Shown here: piece by piece, positions 1 to 5,945 of the stretch
Numbering within the stretch: the stretch's first letter is position 1
Layout: the number at the start of each line of letters is the position of its first letter
Source: a virus
Length of the DNA stretch: 23,751 bases
Strand: one strand, 5' to 3'
Virus record (IMG/VR): IMGVR_UViG_3300044612_001434
Location: 1 to 23,751 of that record
Made by a program: the position numbers and the translations under genes
Notes under the pieces: model-generated
Database searches by the model: none
The model's input: the letters and a program-made list of their open reading frames with translations, nothing else
What the model was told of the DNA's origin: nothing

Positions 1-1
1 T

Positions 2-202
2 TCTGGCTTGTCGAATCAAGCCGAATATGGAACAGCCGAATATGGAATTTCTGAATACTCAGGGAATGTGGCGATCAACGTAATGTCAGTTCAAGGTAGC
101 AGTTCTGGCCGCGTGTTGCAGTTTGGACTAGAGGCGCAAGTAGGCGGGTATCAGATCGCTATTCAGCGGATTGACCTATTCACGAAGGATGGAAGACTAT
201 GA
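2..202 (+). CDS. C-terminal end of a phage tail/virion protein (5' partial)
   Basis: This reading frame is open from the window edge and ends at a TGA that overlaps the ATG of the tail fibre gene (ATGA). The TTG at position 8 is probably internal, so the gene is cut by the window rather than starting here. The visible part holds three imperfect copies of an (A/S)EY(G/S) unit (AEYGTAEYGISEYSG) and then a beta-rich stretch ending in KDGRL. Its place just before the fibre suggests a tail-tip or stabilising protein, but that is an inference from position. The specific function is not recognised. Confidence 0.6.
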   Translation, partial: SGLSNQAEYGTAEYGISEYSGNVAINVMSVQGSSSGRVLQFGLEAQVGGYQIAIQRIDLFTKDGRL

Positions 203-1443
203 GTGACTACATCAAAATAACAGACTATGCAGCAAAGGATGCGCTGCTAACAGGCAACCCATCAAAACTCGTCAAAGGAACTGAGATTGGTGCAGATTTA
301 GATGCCGTCGCTGTTGCAGTAGCTACCAAATTCGATTCAACCGATCTTGGAGTCACTGTTCAAGCTTATGATGCTGATCTGACAACTTGGGCCGGCGTGA
401 CGCCTGGAACTGGAATCGCTACCGCACTCGCCGTGAATGTCGGAACTGCTGGTTCGCCCGTAATCAACGGGGGCGCACTTGGTACTCCATCGAGCGGTAC
501 GCTTACCAATGCGACTGGACTCCCTGCTGCTGGTGTAACTGGAACGGCACTTGTCGCTACTGGAAGCAACCTAACCGGCGGCATCAACTCTGCCCGAGGC
601 AACATCACGCAGCACGCGACGACGATGGACTTCTTCGCCGTCACGTCGCCGGATATTCTTGATGGGACTGGATCAGCGGTAACGATTACCGCTTGTGTGA
701 ATGCGCCGCAGGCTGGGGCAACGCGGAAGTTTTACCCGATTGTCGCCACGGTGCTGACCCACGGGGCGACGTTCGACATTGCAGGGAACGCGAACCTGAC
801 GGCTGCGGCTGGTGATTGCTGGATCATCGAGGCAAAGACAACGTCGACGTATCGGGTTTCTGCCGTGAAAGAGGATGGGACGGCGGTCGCCAGCAGCGCG
901 TCAGGACGGCTGCTCAAGTACACCAAGATCACATCGACCGATGTGACGTGGGCAAAGCAGGCCGGAACAAATAGGATAGTTGTTTGCTGCAAGGGCGGAG
1001 GTGGGGCTGGCGCTGGGACTGCCTCAGCATCTGGGTCCATAGCCACGAATGGAGGCCATGCAGGGACTGTTGTATGGGGTGAGTCATCTACTTTAACGGA
1101 TACTTTTGTCGCAACAATTGGAGCGGGTGGAACTGGCGTATCTGCTGGCTCTGGGAATCAAGGTGGAACTACAAGTTTTACAACGTCCACGCCGACGACG
1201 ATAGCGTCAGCCACAGGCGGGCTAGGGGCGTCGCGCGTTCACATGTCGCGACAGGGTGGCAGCGATGTAGGAGGCAATGGAGAATCAGGAGAGGGCATCG
1301 GGGGCGCTGGAGCAAACGGAACTACTGGCGGTGCGGCGGCAGCAAACTCCGCCGCTGGCGGAGGTGGTTGTTCGGAAGCATCTGCTGATCGCGCCGGGGG
1401 TGCAGGCGGTTCAGGTGTGATTCACGTTTGGGAGTATTCATAA
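199..1443 (+). CDS. Tail fibre / receptor-binding protein with glycine-rich tip
   Basis: This 414-residue protein would form the host-recognising fibre. The N-terminal part (about 1-50, with KITDYAAKDAL and LVKGTEIGADLDAV) resembles podovirus fibre N-termini that attach to the virion. Around residues 90-115 is the motif ALGTPSSGTLTNATGLP, common in phage fibres. The C-terminal ~150 residues are very rich in Gly, Ala, Ser and Thr (GGGGAGAG, GGAGGSGVIHVWEYS), like the polyglycine receptor-binding tips of other fibres. The start overlaps the upstream stop by ATGA, and the TAA stop shares one base with the next ATG. Family assignment is fairly sure; receptor specificity cannot be inferred. Confidence 0.85.
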   Translation: MSDYIKITDYAAKDALLTGNPSKLVKGTEIGADLDAVAVAVATKFDSTDLGVTVQAYDADLTTWAGVTPGTGIATALAVNVGTAGSPVINGGALGTPSSGTLTNATGLPAAGVTGTALVATGSNLTGGINSARGNITQHATTMDFFAVTSPDILDGTGSAVTITACVNAPQAGATRKFYPIVATVLTHGATFDIAGNANLTAAAGDCWIIEAKTTSTYRVSAVKEDGTAVASSASGRLLKYTKITSTDVTWAKQAGTNRIVVCCKGGGGAGAGTASASGSIATNGGHAGTVVWGESSTLTDTFVATIGAGGTGVSAGSGNQGGTTSFTTSTPTTIASATGGLGASRVHMSRQGGSDVGGNGESGEGIGGAGANGTTGGAAAANSAAGGGGCSEASADRAGGAGGSGVIHVWEYS

Positions 1444-1676
1444 TGAGGCTGGCCCTAATAGAGAACGGTATTGTTTCCAATACCATCGAAGCCGATGATC
1501 TGCTGGACGGATTTGTACCGCTGGCAGACCAAGCAGAGGTAGGTATTGGCTGGCTGTTTGACGGGGAGTCGTTCAGCAATCCACGGCCAACACTTCCTTC
1601 GCCTGCGCCGGTTGATCCGGTCGGCAAACTGAAGGCGTTTTTGGCGGCGAATCCTGACGTAGCGGCGCTGCTGTGA
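1443..1676 (+). CDS. Small phage protein after the fibre (possible fibre accessory or chaperone)
   Basis: The protein has 77 residues and begins MRLALIENGIVSNTIEADD. The ATG at 1443 shares its A with the fibre stop, so this start is preferred over the in-frame TTG at 1428. There is a proline-rich linker (about residues 48-58) and a short helical end (KLKAFLAANPDVAALL). Small proteins opening with an ALIENG.V-type beta hairpin often follow tail fibre genes, which makes a fibre assembly role possible. That role is an inference from position only. Confidence 0.7.
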   Translation: MRLALIENGIVSNTIEADDLLDGFVPLADQAEVGIGWLFDGESFSNPRPTLPSPAPVDPVGKLKAFLAANPDVAALL

Positions 1677-1990
1677 CCTACCTCGCCCTCTACATCTACG
1701 CCTTCTACCTGCTGTTCGTCGTGACGATGGCGGCAAAGGCGGCATGGCCGACACTGACGATTCTGCCGCGCATCCTGTTGGCTCCGGTGGCAATAGTCGC
1801 GGTGCTGCTGGATGTGGTGTTCAACGTGGTCGTTGCGACCTTCATCTTCATGGACTTGCCGCAAGAGTACATGTTCACGCAGAGACTCAACCGCTACAAG
1901 TACGGCGAGTCGGATTGGCGAATGAGTGTTGCCGTCTGGATTTGCAAGAATCTCTTAGACGTTTTTCAAAGTGGTGGTCATTGTCGTTAA
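1673..1990 (+). CDS. Small integral membrane protein of the lysis region
   Basis: This is a 105-residue protein with a GTG start that overlaps the preceding TGA (GTGA). Two hydrophobic segments are visible: about residues 2-24 (LALYIYAFYLLFVVTMAAKAA) and 28-59 (a long L/V/I/A run). A hydrophilic tail follows (MFTQRLNRYKYGESDW), ending in a short amphipathic helix. It sits between the fibre and the lysis genes. It could be a holin or a superinfection or assembly membrane protein; nothing in the sequence decides between these. Confidence 0.7.
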   Translation: MTYLALYIYAFYLLFVVTMAAKAAWPTLTILPRILLAPVAIVAVLLDVVFNVVVATFIFMDLPQEYMFTQRLNRYKYGESDWRMSVAVWICKNLLDVFQSGGHCR

Positions 1991-1996
1991 ACGCAT

Positions 1997-2014
1997 CTGC
2001 CTCATAGAAGGCAG
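1997..2014 (+). promoter_or_regulatory. Small hairpin before the ribosome binding site of the next gene
   Basis: CTGCCT (1997-2002) and AGGCAG (2009-2014) can pair around a six-base loop. The Shine-Dalgarno-like GGAAGGA follows at once and the ATG is at 2028. This is the only clear gap in the lysis operon, so the hairpin could modulate translation of the next gene. The stem is short and could occur by chance. Confidence 0.3.
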
Positions 2015-2027
2015 GAAGGAATGAATC

Positions 2028-2258
2028 ATGGAAGATAAGCGAGCGCACGAAAGGCTTGATTCACTAGAAATACTTATGGCGAATCACATGAAGGAGCACA
2101 TCGAGTTGAATACAAGCCTGAAGGTAATCAGCGAGAACACTGCTGAACTCGTCGCCCTTGTGAAAGGCGTCAAGGGATTTCGTTCGTTTGTCTTATGGGT
2201 TGCTCCTTTCGTCGCTGCACTGTTTGCTCTGTGGGCATGGGCAAAGGGGTCAGCGTGA
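2028..2258 (+). CDS. Small tail-anchored membrane protein, holin-like
   Basis: The 76-residue protein has an N-terminal coiled-coil-like region (EDKRAHERLDSLEILMANHMKEHIEL and on to about residue 45). One C-terminal membrane segment follows (about 52-71, FVLWVAPFVAALFALWAWAK). This layout resembles small XhlA-type and other single-span lysis accessory proteins. It has a good ribosome binding site (GGAAGGA) and ends in a GTGA overlap with the next gene. A class III holin or regulator role is plausible but rests on topology and position. Confidence 0.65.
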   Translation: MEDKRAHERLDSLEILMANHMKEHIELNTSLKVISENTAELVALVKGVKGFRSFVLWVAPFVAALFALWAWAKGSA

Positions 2259-2668
2259 TACTCGAACTGATCCGCGACGACGATCCTGCTCTGAAACACA
2301 ACTATGGGAAGTTTTTTGTCGACAAACTGTTCTTTGGCGAAACGCTTGAGGACAAGGATCGTTACCTAGAAGCAGGCGGGGAGAAAATCTATGGTGAATC
2401 GGCTATACCTCGCGGGCGGTACAGAGTCACACTCTCCATGTCCCGTAGATTCGGGCGAAACATGCCAGAAATCCATGACGTTCCAGGCTTCACTGGCGTT
2501 CGCATTCACGGCGGGAACACTGAGCATGACACTCTTGGGTGTCCTCTTCTGGGCCAGACTCGTACTGCCACAGGGATCGCCAACTGCAAGGGAGTGAATG
2601 ACAGACTGTACGTCACCTTGCTTGCCGCTGAACAACGCTGCGAAGAAGTATGGCTGGAAGTTTCGTGA
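2255..2668 (+). CDS. DUF5675 family protein in the endolysin position
   Basis: GTG at 2255 overlaps the previous stop and gives a 137-residue protein beginning MILELIRDDDPALKHNYGK; an ATG at 2237 would add six residues. The sequence matches the DUF5675 pattern, with ESAIPRGRYRV, a PEI-DVPGFTGVRIHGG core and a HDTLGCPLLG stretch. It lies between small membrane proteins and the holin/spanin genes, where phages usually encode the endolysin, and no other lysozyme-like gene is visible in this cassette. The IHGG...LGC arrangement recalls the His-Gly...Gly-Cys catalytic motif of YkuD L,D-transpeptidases. A peptidoglycan-active role is therefore proposed, not shown. Confidence 0.75.
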   Translation: MILELIRDDDPALKHNYGKFFVDKLFFGETLEDKDRYLEAGGEKIYGESAIPRGRYRVTLSMSRRFGRNMPEIHDVPGFTGVRIHGGNTEHDTLGCPLLGQTRTATGIANCKGVNDRLYVTLLAAEQRCEEVWLEVS

Positions 2669-2904
2669 TATTGCAGGACATTTTGGAGTGGGAGCGGAAA
2701 CTGGCGATAAGACGCTCGACAGTGCTATTTGTGACCCTCTGGATGACCTACAGAGCCTTTGAATGGGCGGCGGGATACGCGAACTCCACAAGCCTTACCA
2801 GTGGGCTTGAAGCTGCTGCAATCATTGCCGCCGTGACCGCTCCAATAACATATCTACAGACAGCAGTTTTCAAGGCGTACATTTCCGCGAAGGATGAAAG
2901 ATGA
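2665..2904 (+). CDS. Holin-like membrane protein
   Basis: This 79-residue protein is read from GTG at 2665, which overlaps the previous TGA (GTGA). An upstream in-frame ATG at 2650 would add MAGSF. It opens with MILQDILEWERKLAIRRS. Two hydrophobic segments follow: about 20-39 (TVLFVTLWMTYRAFEWAAGYA) and 49-72 (GLEAAAIIAAVTAPITYLQ). The end is short and charged (SAKDER). Two membrane spans, small size and placement directly before the spanins fit a class II-type holin. Confidence 0.7.
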   Translation: MILQDILEWERKLAIRRSTVLFVTLWMTYRAFEWAAGYANSTSLTSGLEAAAIIAAVTAPITYLQTAVFKAYISAKDER

Positions 2905-3347
2905 CTTTCTTGCTTGCAAACTGGAGGTGGGTTCTGATCGGCCTGCTGATCGCATCAACCGGCCTGTTCTATAAACTCTGGCGGGAGGATGTTCGTGCTT
3001 TCAATGCCTACAAGATTGAAGTTGCTGCGCTAGGTAAAGCGGCTGAGATGGAGAAGAAGTGGATCGAAACTGAACACGCGAAAGTTACCAAGGAGATCAA
3101 AGATGCTATTCCCAAAAAGATTGCTACTGCTCGTTCCAATGCTGTTGCTAACTACCTTGCCAGCCTGCCAGACAACTCCGGTAGCTGTAGAGTGTCCCGT
3201 GTTGCCAACAGTGCCAGCGGAGCTAATGGTTCCGGCGAAGAATCAATTCCTGCTAGTGGAGCCTTCATCCAAGACTGCGCCCAAGACGCCGCAACAGTAG
3301 GGTTGTGGCAATCCTGGGCGAGGGGAGTGGGCTTTCCGGTTAAGTAA
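2901..3347 (+). CDS. Rz: Inner membrane spanin (Rz-like)
   Basis: The 148-residue protein has an N-terminal membrane anchor (about residues 8-26, WVLIGLLIASTGLFYKLW). A long helical, charged periplasmic part follows (EVAALGKAAEMEKKWIETEHAKVTKEIKD). That is the layout of i-spanins, which span the periplasm with an outer membrane lipoprotein to fuse the membranes in the last step of lysis. The start overlaps the previous stop (ATGA). The C-terminal ~65 residues are low in complexity (Ser, Gly, Ala), as expected where a second reading frame (Rz1) constrains the sequence. The 3' end overlaps the convergent leftward gene by eight bases. Confidence 0.85.
   Translation: MTFLLANWRWVLIGLLIASTGLFYKLWREDVRAFNAYKIEVAALGKAAEMEKKWIETEHAKVTKEIKDAIPKKIATARSNAVANYLASLPDNSGSCRVSRVANSASGANGSGEESIPASGAFIQDCAQDAATVGLWQSWARGVGFPVK
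3103..3300 (+). CDS. Rz1: Outer membrane spanin lipoprotein (Rz1-like), nested inside Rz
   Basis: The 65-residue protein lies wholly within the Rz gene in another frame. It has a lipoprotein signal: basic start MLFPKR, hydrophobic core LLLLVPMLLLT and lipobox LPAC with Cys22. A short proline-rich mature part follows (TTPVAVECPVLPTVPAELM). These are the hallmarks of an o-spanin that pairs with the i-spanin. A strong ribosome binding site (AAGGAGATCAAAG) precedes its ATG within Rz. The fully embedded arrangement is well known. Confidence 0.9.
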   Translation: MLFPKRLLLLVPMLLLTTLPACQTTPVAVECPVLPTVPAELMVPAKNQFLLVEPSSKTAPKTPQQ

Positions 3348-3645
3348 GGCTCCGTATTGCCTCAGCGCAACCCTCAAGATTTTGTTTTACACAGACCTTC
3401 GCACACCGCTCCCTCTCCTGCTTGAGTCGTTCATCAAGCGCGGTTGAGTCGATGGGGAGGGCGAATGAAGCATCCGCGCATTCGCGTATTGCAGCCAACG
3501 CCTCCCGCAGCTTTGCTTCTCTGGCTTTGGATTTGATGAGGTCGCTTTGCCTTGCTGGAATCTCATTGATGTAGCTTAGTGCCTCATCCCGTTCCTTCGT
3601 CATGGCGGCGAGTTGCTCCCGTAATTCAGCTTCCACGCGCAGCAT
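3340..3645 (-). CDS. Coiled-coil phage protein of unknown function
   Basis: The 101-residue protein is mostly helical, with heptad-like charged runs (LRVEAELREQLAAMTKERDEA, then KAREAKLREALAAIRE). It ends with a cysteine-bearing part (RERCAKVCVKQNLEGCAEAIRSL). The ATG at 3645 lies directly against a GGAAGG. A GTG at 3636 has better spacing from the same Shine-Dalgarno, so the start is uncertain. It is the last gene of the leftward operon and converges on Rz. The upstream 35-residue ORF ends in the same kind of coiled coil in another frame, so the two may derive from one longer protein. Confidence 0.65.
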   Translation of the reverse strand: MLRVEAELREQLAAMTKERDEALSYINEIPARQSDLIKSKAREAKLREALAAIRECADASFALPIDSTALDERLKQERERCAKVCVKQNLEGCAEAIRSLT

Positions 3646-3733
3646 CCTTCCGCAACTCGGCGTTCTCAGCTTCCAGTTCAGCGATGCGCCAGTTTACTGC
3701 GAATTGAAAATCGCTAGGTGTCATGTAGTTCAT
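3626..3733 (-). CDS. 35-residue coiled-coil mini-protein
   Basis: The ATG at 3733 shares its A with the stop of the preceding gene (TGATG) and follows GGAGAGAAG. The product begins MNYMTPSDFQFAVNWRIAEL and continues with a short Glu/Ala/Leu coil (EAENAELRKDA). It overlaps the next gene by 20 bases in a different frame. Translational coupling on both sides supports expression. It may instead be the N-terminal part of a frameshifted longer coiled-coil protein. Confidence 0.5.
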   Translation of the reverse strand: MNYMTPSDFQFAVNWRIAELEAENAELRKDAARGS

Positions 3734-3870
3734 CACTTCTCTCCTTGCGCGGCGGCGATCATGTTCATGTAGCACCCTCTAACTGTGTGATCTTTCGGGT
3801 TAGCAGAACTCATTGATATGTTCCCGTGCCTAATCATCTCCTCAGTCGGTTCCTTCGGCACCAGCACCAT
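3733..3870 (-). CDS. Small phage protein with VLVPKEPTEEM motif, possibly the detached C-terminus of the upstream gene
   Basis: The 45 residues begin MVLVPKEPTEEMIRHGN and end MNMIAAAQGEK. This type of C-terminal module (PEGxVLVPxEPT-x-EM ... AAA) is common in small phage proteins. The same frame stays open upstream of the ATG (LLYLHPASIPEG), back to the TGA that ends the preceding 69-residue ORF, and those residues also look like the usual part of the module. The gene may therefore be the downstream half of a protein interrupted by one in-frame UGA. Its stop overlaps the next start. Confidence 0.55.
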   Translation of the reverse strand: MVLVPKEPTEEMIRHGNISMSSANPKDHTVRGCYMNMIAAAQGEK

Positions 3871-3918
3871 GCCTTCCGGGATGGATGCGGGGTGGAGGTA
3901 AAGCAGAGTTCCGTTCGG

Positions 3919-4128
3919 TCAAGGCGCCATGTTCCCGCGCTTTGTTTTCAGCCAACCGAAGCCAACCTCAAACACCGGCTCCGCATCCTTCATCCACTCC
4001 GCTTCAAGTCGAGCGGCGAAGTTTTGTAGTTCGTCATCGTTGCCCATGAATGTCTTAGTAGGTAGCACATTATTTCTGCGATCTACAAAACACTGATCCG
4101 CTATCAGCCGTACGTCATCTTTGTTCAT
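3919..4128 (-). CDS. Small phage protein, in frame with the downstream ORF across a UGA
   Basis: The ATG at 4128 overlaps the preceding stop (ATGA) and follows GGAGCGG. The product has 69 residues, beginning MNKDDVRLIADQCF and ending KTKRGNMAP. The TGA stop is followed by C, a context known to favour readthrough, and the frame then runs on into the next ORF. Without this stop the protein would be 131 residues with a conventional C-terminal module. Readthrough, a recent inactivating mutation and a sequence error are all possible. Confidence 0.6.
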   Translation of the reverse strand: MNKDDVRLIADQCFVDRRNNVLPTKTFMGNDDELQNFAARLEAEWMKDAEPVFEVGFGWLKTKRGNMAP

Positions 4129-4277
4129 CTCACCGCTCCTATCTTCCAAAGCTCCATCCAGACCTTGTCGGCCTCGCGTACATGGTTGTCCATCGAAGCC
4201 TCGTCGCCCATGTTGCCGGCGAGGTACGCGAGGGTCATCTCGAATCCGTATCGCAGGTTGAGCAGGAAGGTGTTCAT
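4125..4277 (-). CDS. 50-residue phage protein of unknown function
   Basis: The ATG at 4277 overlaps the upstream stop (ATGA) and is preceded by GGAGG(A). Read from this start it is MNTFLLNLRYGFEMTLAYL and on to KVWMELWKIGAVR. The end overlaps the next start by ATGA. The protein is helical and amphipathic without a recognisable domain. Coupled translation on both sides is the main evidence that it is real. Confidence 0.6.
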   Translation of the reverse strand: MNTFLLNLRYGFEMTLAYLAGNMGDEASMDNHVREADKVWMELWKIGAVR

Positions 4278-4516
4278 TTCTTTTCCTCCTTCACCGCCAG
4301 ATATTTCCAGTACGCACGACCCTGTGTACCCATGATGTAGGTGCATGTATCTGCCGTGCTACTCACTGGCTGCATCCCTAATACCTTGGCACAGACCTTG
4401 GGGGCTTGGGTCGCTCGTTCCTCACCCATCCACAGTCCCGCCACGAAACAGGCAACCGACCAGCAGGCAAAGAACACTATCAGATCGGCGTGAAACGGCT
4501 TTTTCGTTGGCTTCAT
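4274..4516 (-). CDS. Small membrane-anchored or secreted phage protein
   Basis: The 80-residue protein starts at 4516 (MKPTKKPFHADL) after AATCGGGAGGATCA. A single hydrophobic segment covers about residues 11-29 (LIVFFACWSVACFVAGLW). A soluble part with two cysteines follows (KVCAKVLGMQ ... ADTCTYIMG). The topology suggests an inner membrane protein with its C-terminus outside the cytoplasm, where the two cysteines could form a disulfide. The function is unknown. Confidence 0.6.
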   Translation of the reverse strand: MKPTKKPFHADLIVFFACWSVACFVAGLWMGEERATQAPKVCAKVLGMQPVSSTADTCTYIMGTQGRAYWKYLAVKEEKK

Positions 4517-4721
4517 TGATCCTCCCGATTTGTCGCACGATGTATTCACGATCCCTCTGCGCCACTGAGTCTAGGATGATGGCTTCGATGCTTTCAGCGG
4601 AACAGAGTTCGCCCTGTCGCGGATAGCCATCTGGTTGTGCCTCTCGCAGTACGCATTGCCGCCGCAGGAATGCGTTGCTATCCTGGCGCATCGTTTCTTG
4701 TTCTGTCCGATTGCGGTACAT
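4422..4721 (-). CDS. Possible overlapping ORF (alternative frame)
   Basis: This 99-codon ORF starts inside the zinc-motif gene and runs 95 bases into the next gene. In its favour, a strong Shine-Dalgarno (GAGGAGG) lies ten bases before its ATG. Its middle part (AESIEAIILDSVAQRDREYI, then QIGRINEANEKA) also looks like a normal helical protein, and it covers the 54-base gap between the two neighbours. Against it, both neighbours are better supported and its C-terminal third looks like an out-of-frame product. It is listed as uncertain. Confidence 0.3.
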   Translation of the reverse strand: MYRNRTEQETMRQDSNAFLRRQCVLREAQPDGYPRQGELCSAESIEAIILDSVAQRDREYIVRQIGRINEANEKAVSRRSDSVLCLLVGCLFRGGTVDG

Positions 4722-4753
4722 TGTGTTTTATCCTCCTCGTAGCTGCGGTTCAT
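4571..4753 (-). CDS. Small Cys/His-rich, probably zinc-binding protein
   Basis: The 60-residue protein starts at 4753 with an ATGA overlap to the nuclease gene. The pattern CTAIGQNKKRCARIATHSC, then YCERH, matches a small zinc-knuckle type seen in phage and bacterial proteins (C-x-A-x(n)-G-x(n)-R-C ... C-x2-H). It probably forms a single metal-binding fold. The tail is basic and serine-rich. The function is unknown. Confidence 0.65.
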   Translation of the reverse strand: MNRSYEEDKTQCTAIGQNKKRCARIATHSCGGNAYCERHNQMAIRDRANSVPLKASKPSS

Positions 4754-5220
4754 AGTTGCTGCACCTTTTCAATGGCGTCCTTGCACCCGTAGGCATAGAT
4801 GTGATGCCATCCGATGTTGCGAAGGTAGATTTCCCATTCGCGTTGATCGTCGCTGATTGTTGAACCTTTGACGCGCTTCATTTCGATGCCTAGTTTCCAG
4901 TCAAGCACTAGCAAATCCGGTACTCCTGCCGTGAGTCCTTCCGCAACTAAATACGCTGCGAGTTTGTAATCCCGCATGGCGGCATTCGGTACGGCGAAGA
5001 TGCGAACCTTCGGATATTGCATCCTGAACCACTTGACGAAGTTCTTTTGTTCTTCGTGTTCCAGTGGGTACTCCGGTGGCTTGCTCGGAGCGCGTGTTTT
5101 AACCTCTTTGGCGGGCGTATCGAAGCCTTCTGGCATTGGCTTACCTGCCGCGAAGCAAAGGCCGCGCAGAGCCTTCTCGTTAAGGCGTATGGTTTCGTTT
5201 AAGGTGAGCTTCTTTTTCAT
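4750..5220 (-). CDS. VRR-NUC domain nuclease
   Basis: The 156-residue protein is read from the ATG at 5220, which follows GAGGAT and overlaps the upstream stop (TGATG). Residues before that in the same frame look non-coding. The VRR-NUC signature is clear: EHEEQKNFVKWF, VPNAAMRDYKLAAYL, the catalytic-type GLTAGVPDLLVL, then GIEMKRVKGSTISDDQREW. The Asp and the Glu-x-Lys are the expected metal-binding and catalytic residues. Phage VRR-NUC proteins are usually stand-alone Holliday junction or structure-specific nucleases in replication and recombination operons. That fits the RecE/RecT/SSB genes upstream in the same operon. Confidence 0.85.
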   Translation of the reverse strand: MKKKLTLNETIRLNEKALRGLCFAAGKPMPEGFDTPAKEVKTRAPSKPPEYPLEHEEQKNFVKWFRMQYPKVRIFAVPNAAMRDYKLAAYLVAEGLTAGVPDLLVLDWKLGIEMKRVKGSTISDDQREWEIYLRNIGWHHIYAYGCKDAIEKVQQL

Positions 5221-5558
5221 CACCATATCCTCGTCCTCAAATCCCCTTCCTGCTGCCGCTTTCTCCAATTCGGCACAGTGCGACCGGTAGGCTTCGGCTT
5301 GCCAACAAACTCTAGCGGCCCAGACAGGCACTTGCCGTCGATATACAGGCTTCCGGTTGTCGTGTCTGCCCATGCGTCGATATGCCCCTCGTCGCGGTAC
5401 AGCAGCACTTCGCACACAAACCGCGTGTGGTGCTGCTTCGGCCCTCGGACGTCGACAGAGTATTCCTTGCTGCCGGTCAAATCTTCCAGTTGCTTCGTAA
5501 TGAGCAGCGGAGTACCGGCGTCGTCGGCGTCGTGCCACTTGCGGAAGGTAGGAGTCAT
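5220..5558 (-). CDS. Phage protein of unknown function (112 aa)
   Basis: The ATG at 5558 overlaps the upstream stop (ATGA). The protein begins MTPTFRKWHDADDAGTPL, has a beta-rich middle with several aromatic residues (YSVDVRG, HHTRFVCEVLLYRD, GSLYIDGKCL) and ends in a basic tail (KPTGRTVPNWRKRQQEGD). No family is recognised. It sits between the nuclease and a small helical gene in a fully coupled operon. Confidence 0.6.
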   Translation of the reverse strand: MTPTFRKWHDADDAGTPLLITKQLEDLTGSKEYSVDVRGPKQHHTRFVCEVLLYRDEGHIDAWADTTTGSLYIDGKCLSGPLEFVGKPKPTGRTVPNWRKRQQEGDLRTRIW

Positions 5559-5764
5559 TTGATTGCGTCCATAGCCGCACGATAAGCCGGATTCTTGACA
5601 GGAACCTTACAAAACATATCGCACACTCGCGCATATTCCGCAGCCAACTCTACGAGTACCCGTAGCGTGTCGCATTGAGCATTGTTGAGCCGCACTATCT
5701 CGGCTTGCTGGTCGGCGGCGAGTTTGGCTAGGGTCGGTTGCGCCCATGTGGCGAAGTCAGCCAT
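5555..5764 (-). CDS. Small helical phage protein
   Basis: The 69-residue protein starts at 5764 (MADFATWAQPTLAKL), eight bases upstream of the previous stop, with GGAGA before it. It is almost entirely helical and has three cysteines. No domain is recognised. The longer frame upstream of this ATG is non-coding in appearance (LKNFTRRLIY) and was excluded. Confidence 0.6.
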   Translation of the reverse strand: MADFATWAQPTLAKLAADQQAEIVRLNNAQCDTLRVLVELAAEYARVCDMFCKVPVKNPAYRAAMDAIK

Positions 5765-5945
5765 GTAAATTAGTCTCCGCGTAAAGTTCTTCAGCAAACC
5801 GCCGAACCATTGCCAGATTCGTTCGCAAGTCGATCAGTTCGATCGACTGATCCCGATACACCTCGATGTGCCGAGAGTTCGAGGCGCGAAGTTCCGCGTT
5901 CTCGATCTCAAGGCGGGTGAAGGCTAGTTGCTCTTTTCGGTTCAT
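5757..5945 (-). CDS. Short coiled-coil protein next to SSB
   Basis: The 62-residue protein begins MNRKEQLAFTRLEIENAELR. It is a single predicted coiled coil followed by a helix (LRTNLAMVRRFAEELYAE). The start shares an A with the SSB stop (TGATG). Small coiled-coil ORFs of this kind are frequent in phage early operons. The role is unknown. Confidence 0.55.
   Translation of the reverse strand: MNRKEQLAFTRLEIENAELRASNSRHIEVYRDQSIELIDLRTNLAMVRRFAEELYAETNLHG

Noticed and set aside
5221-5634. N-terminal extension of the VRR-NUC ORF
   Set aside because: The 138 extra residues are Arg-rich and overlap the well-supported 5220-5558 gene. The ATG at 5220 has the correct ribosome binding site and overlap.
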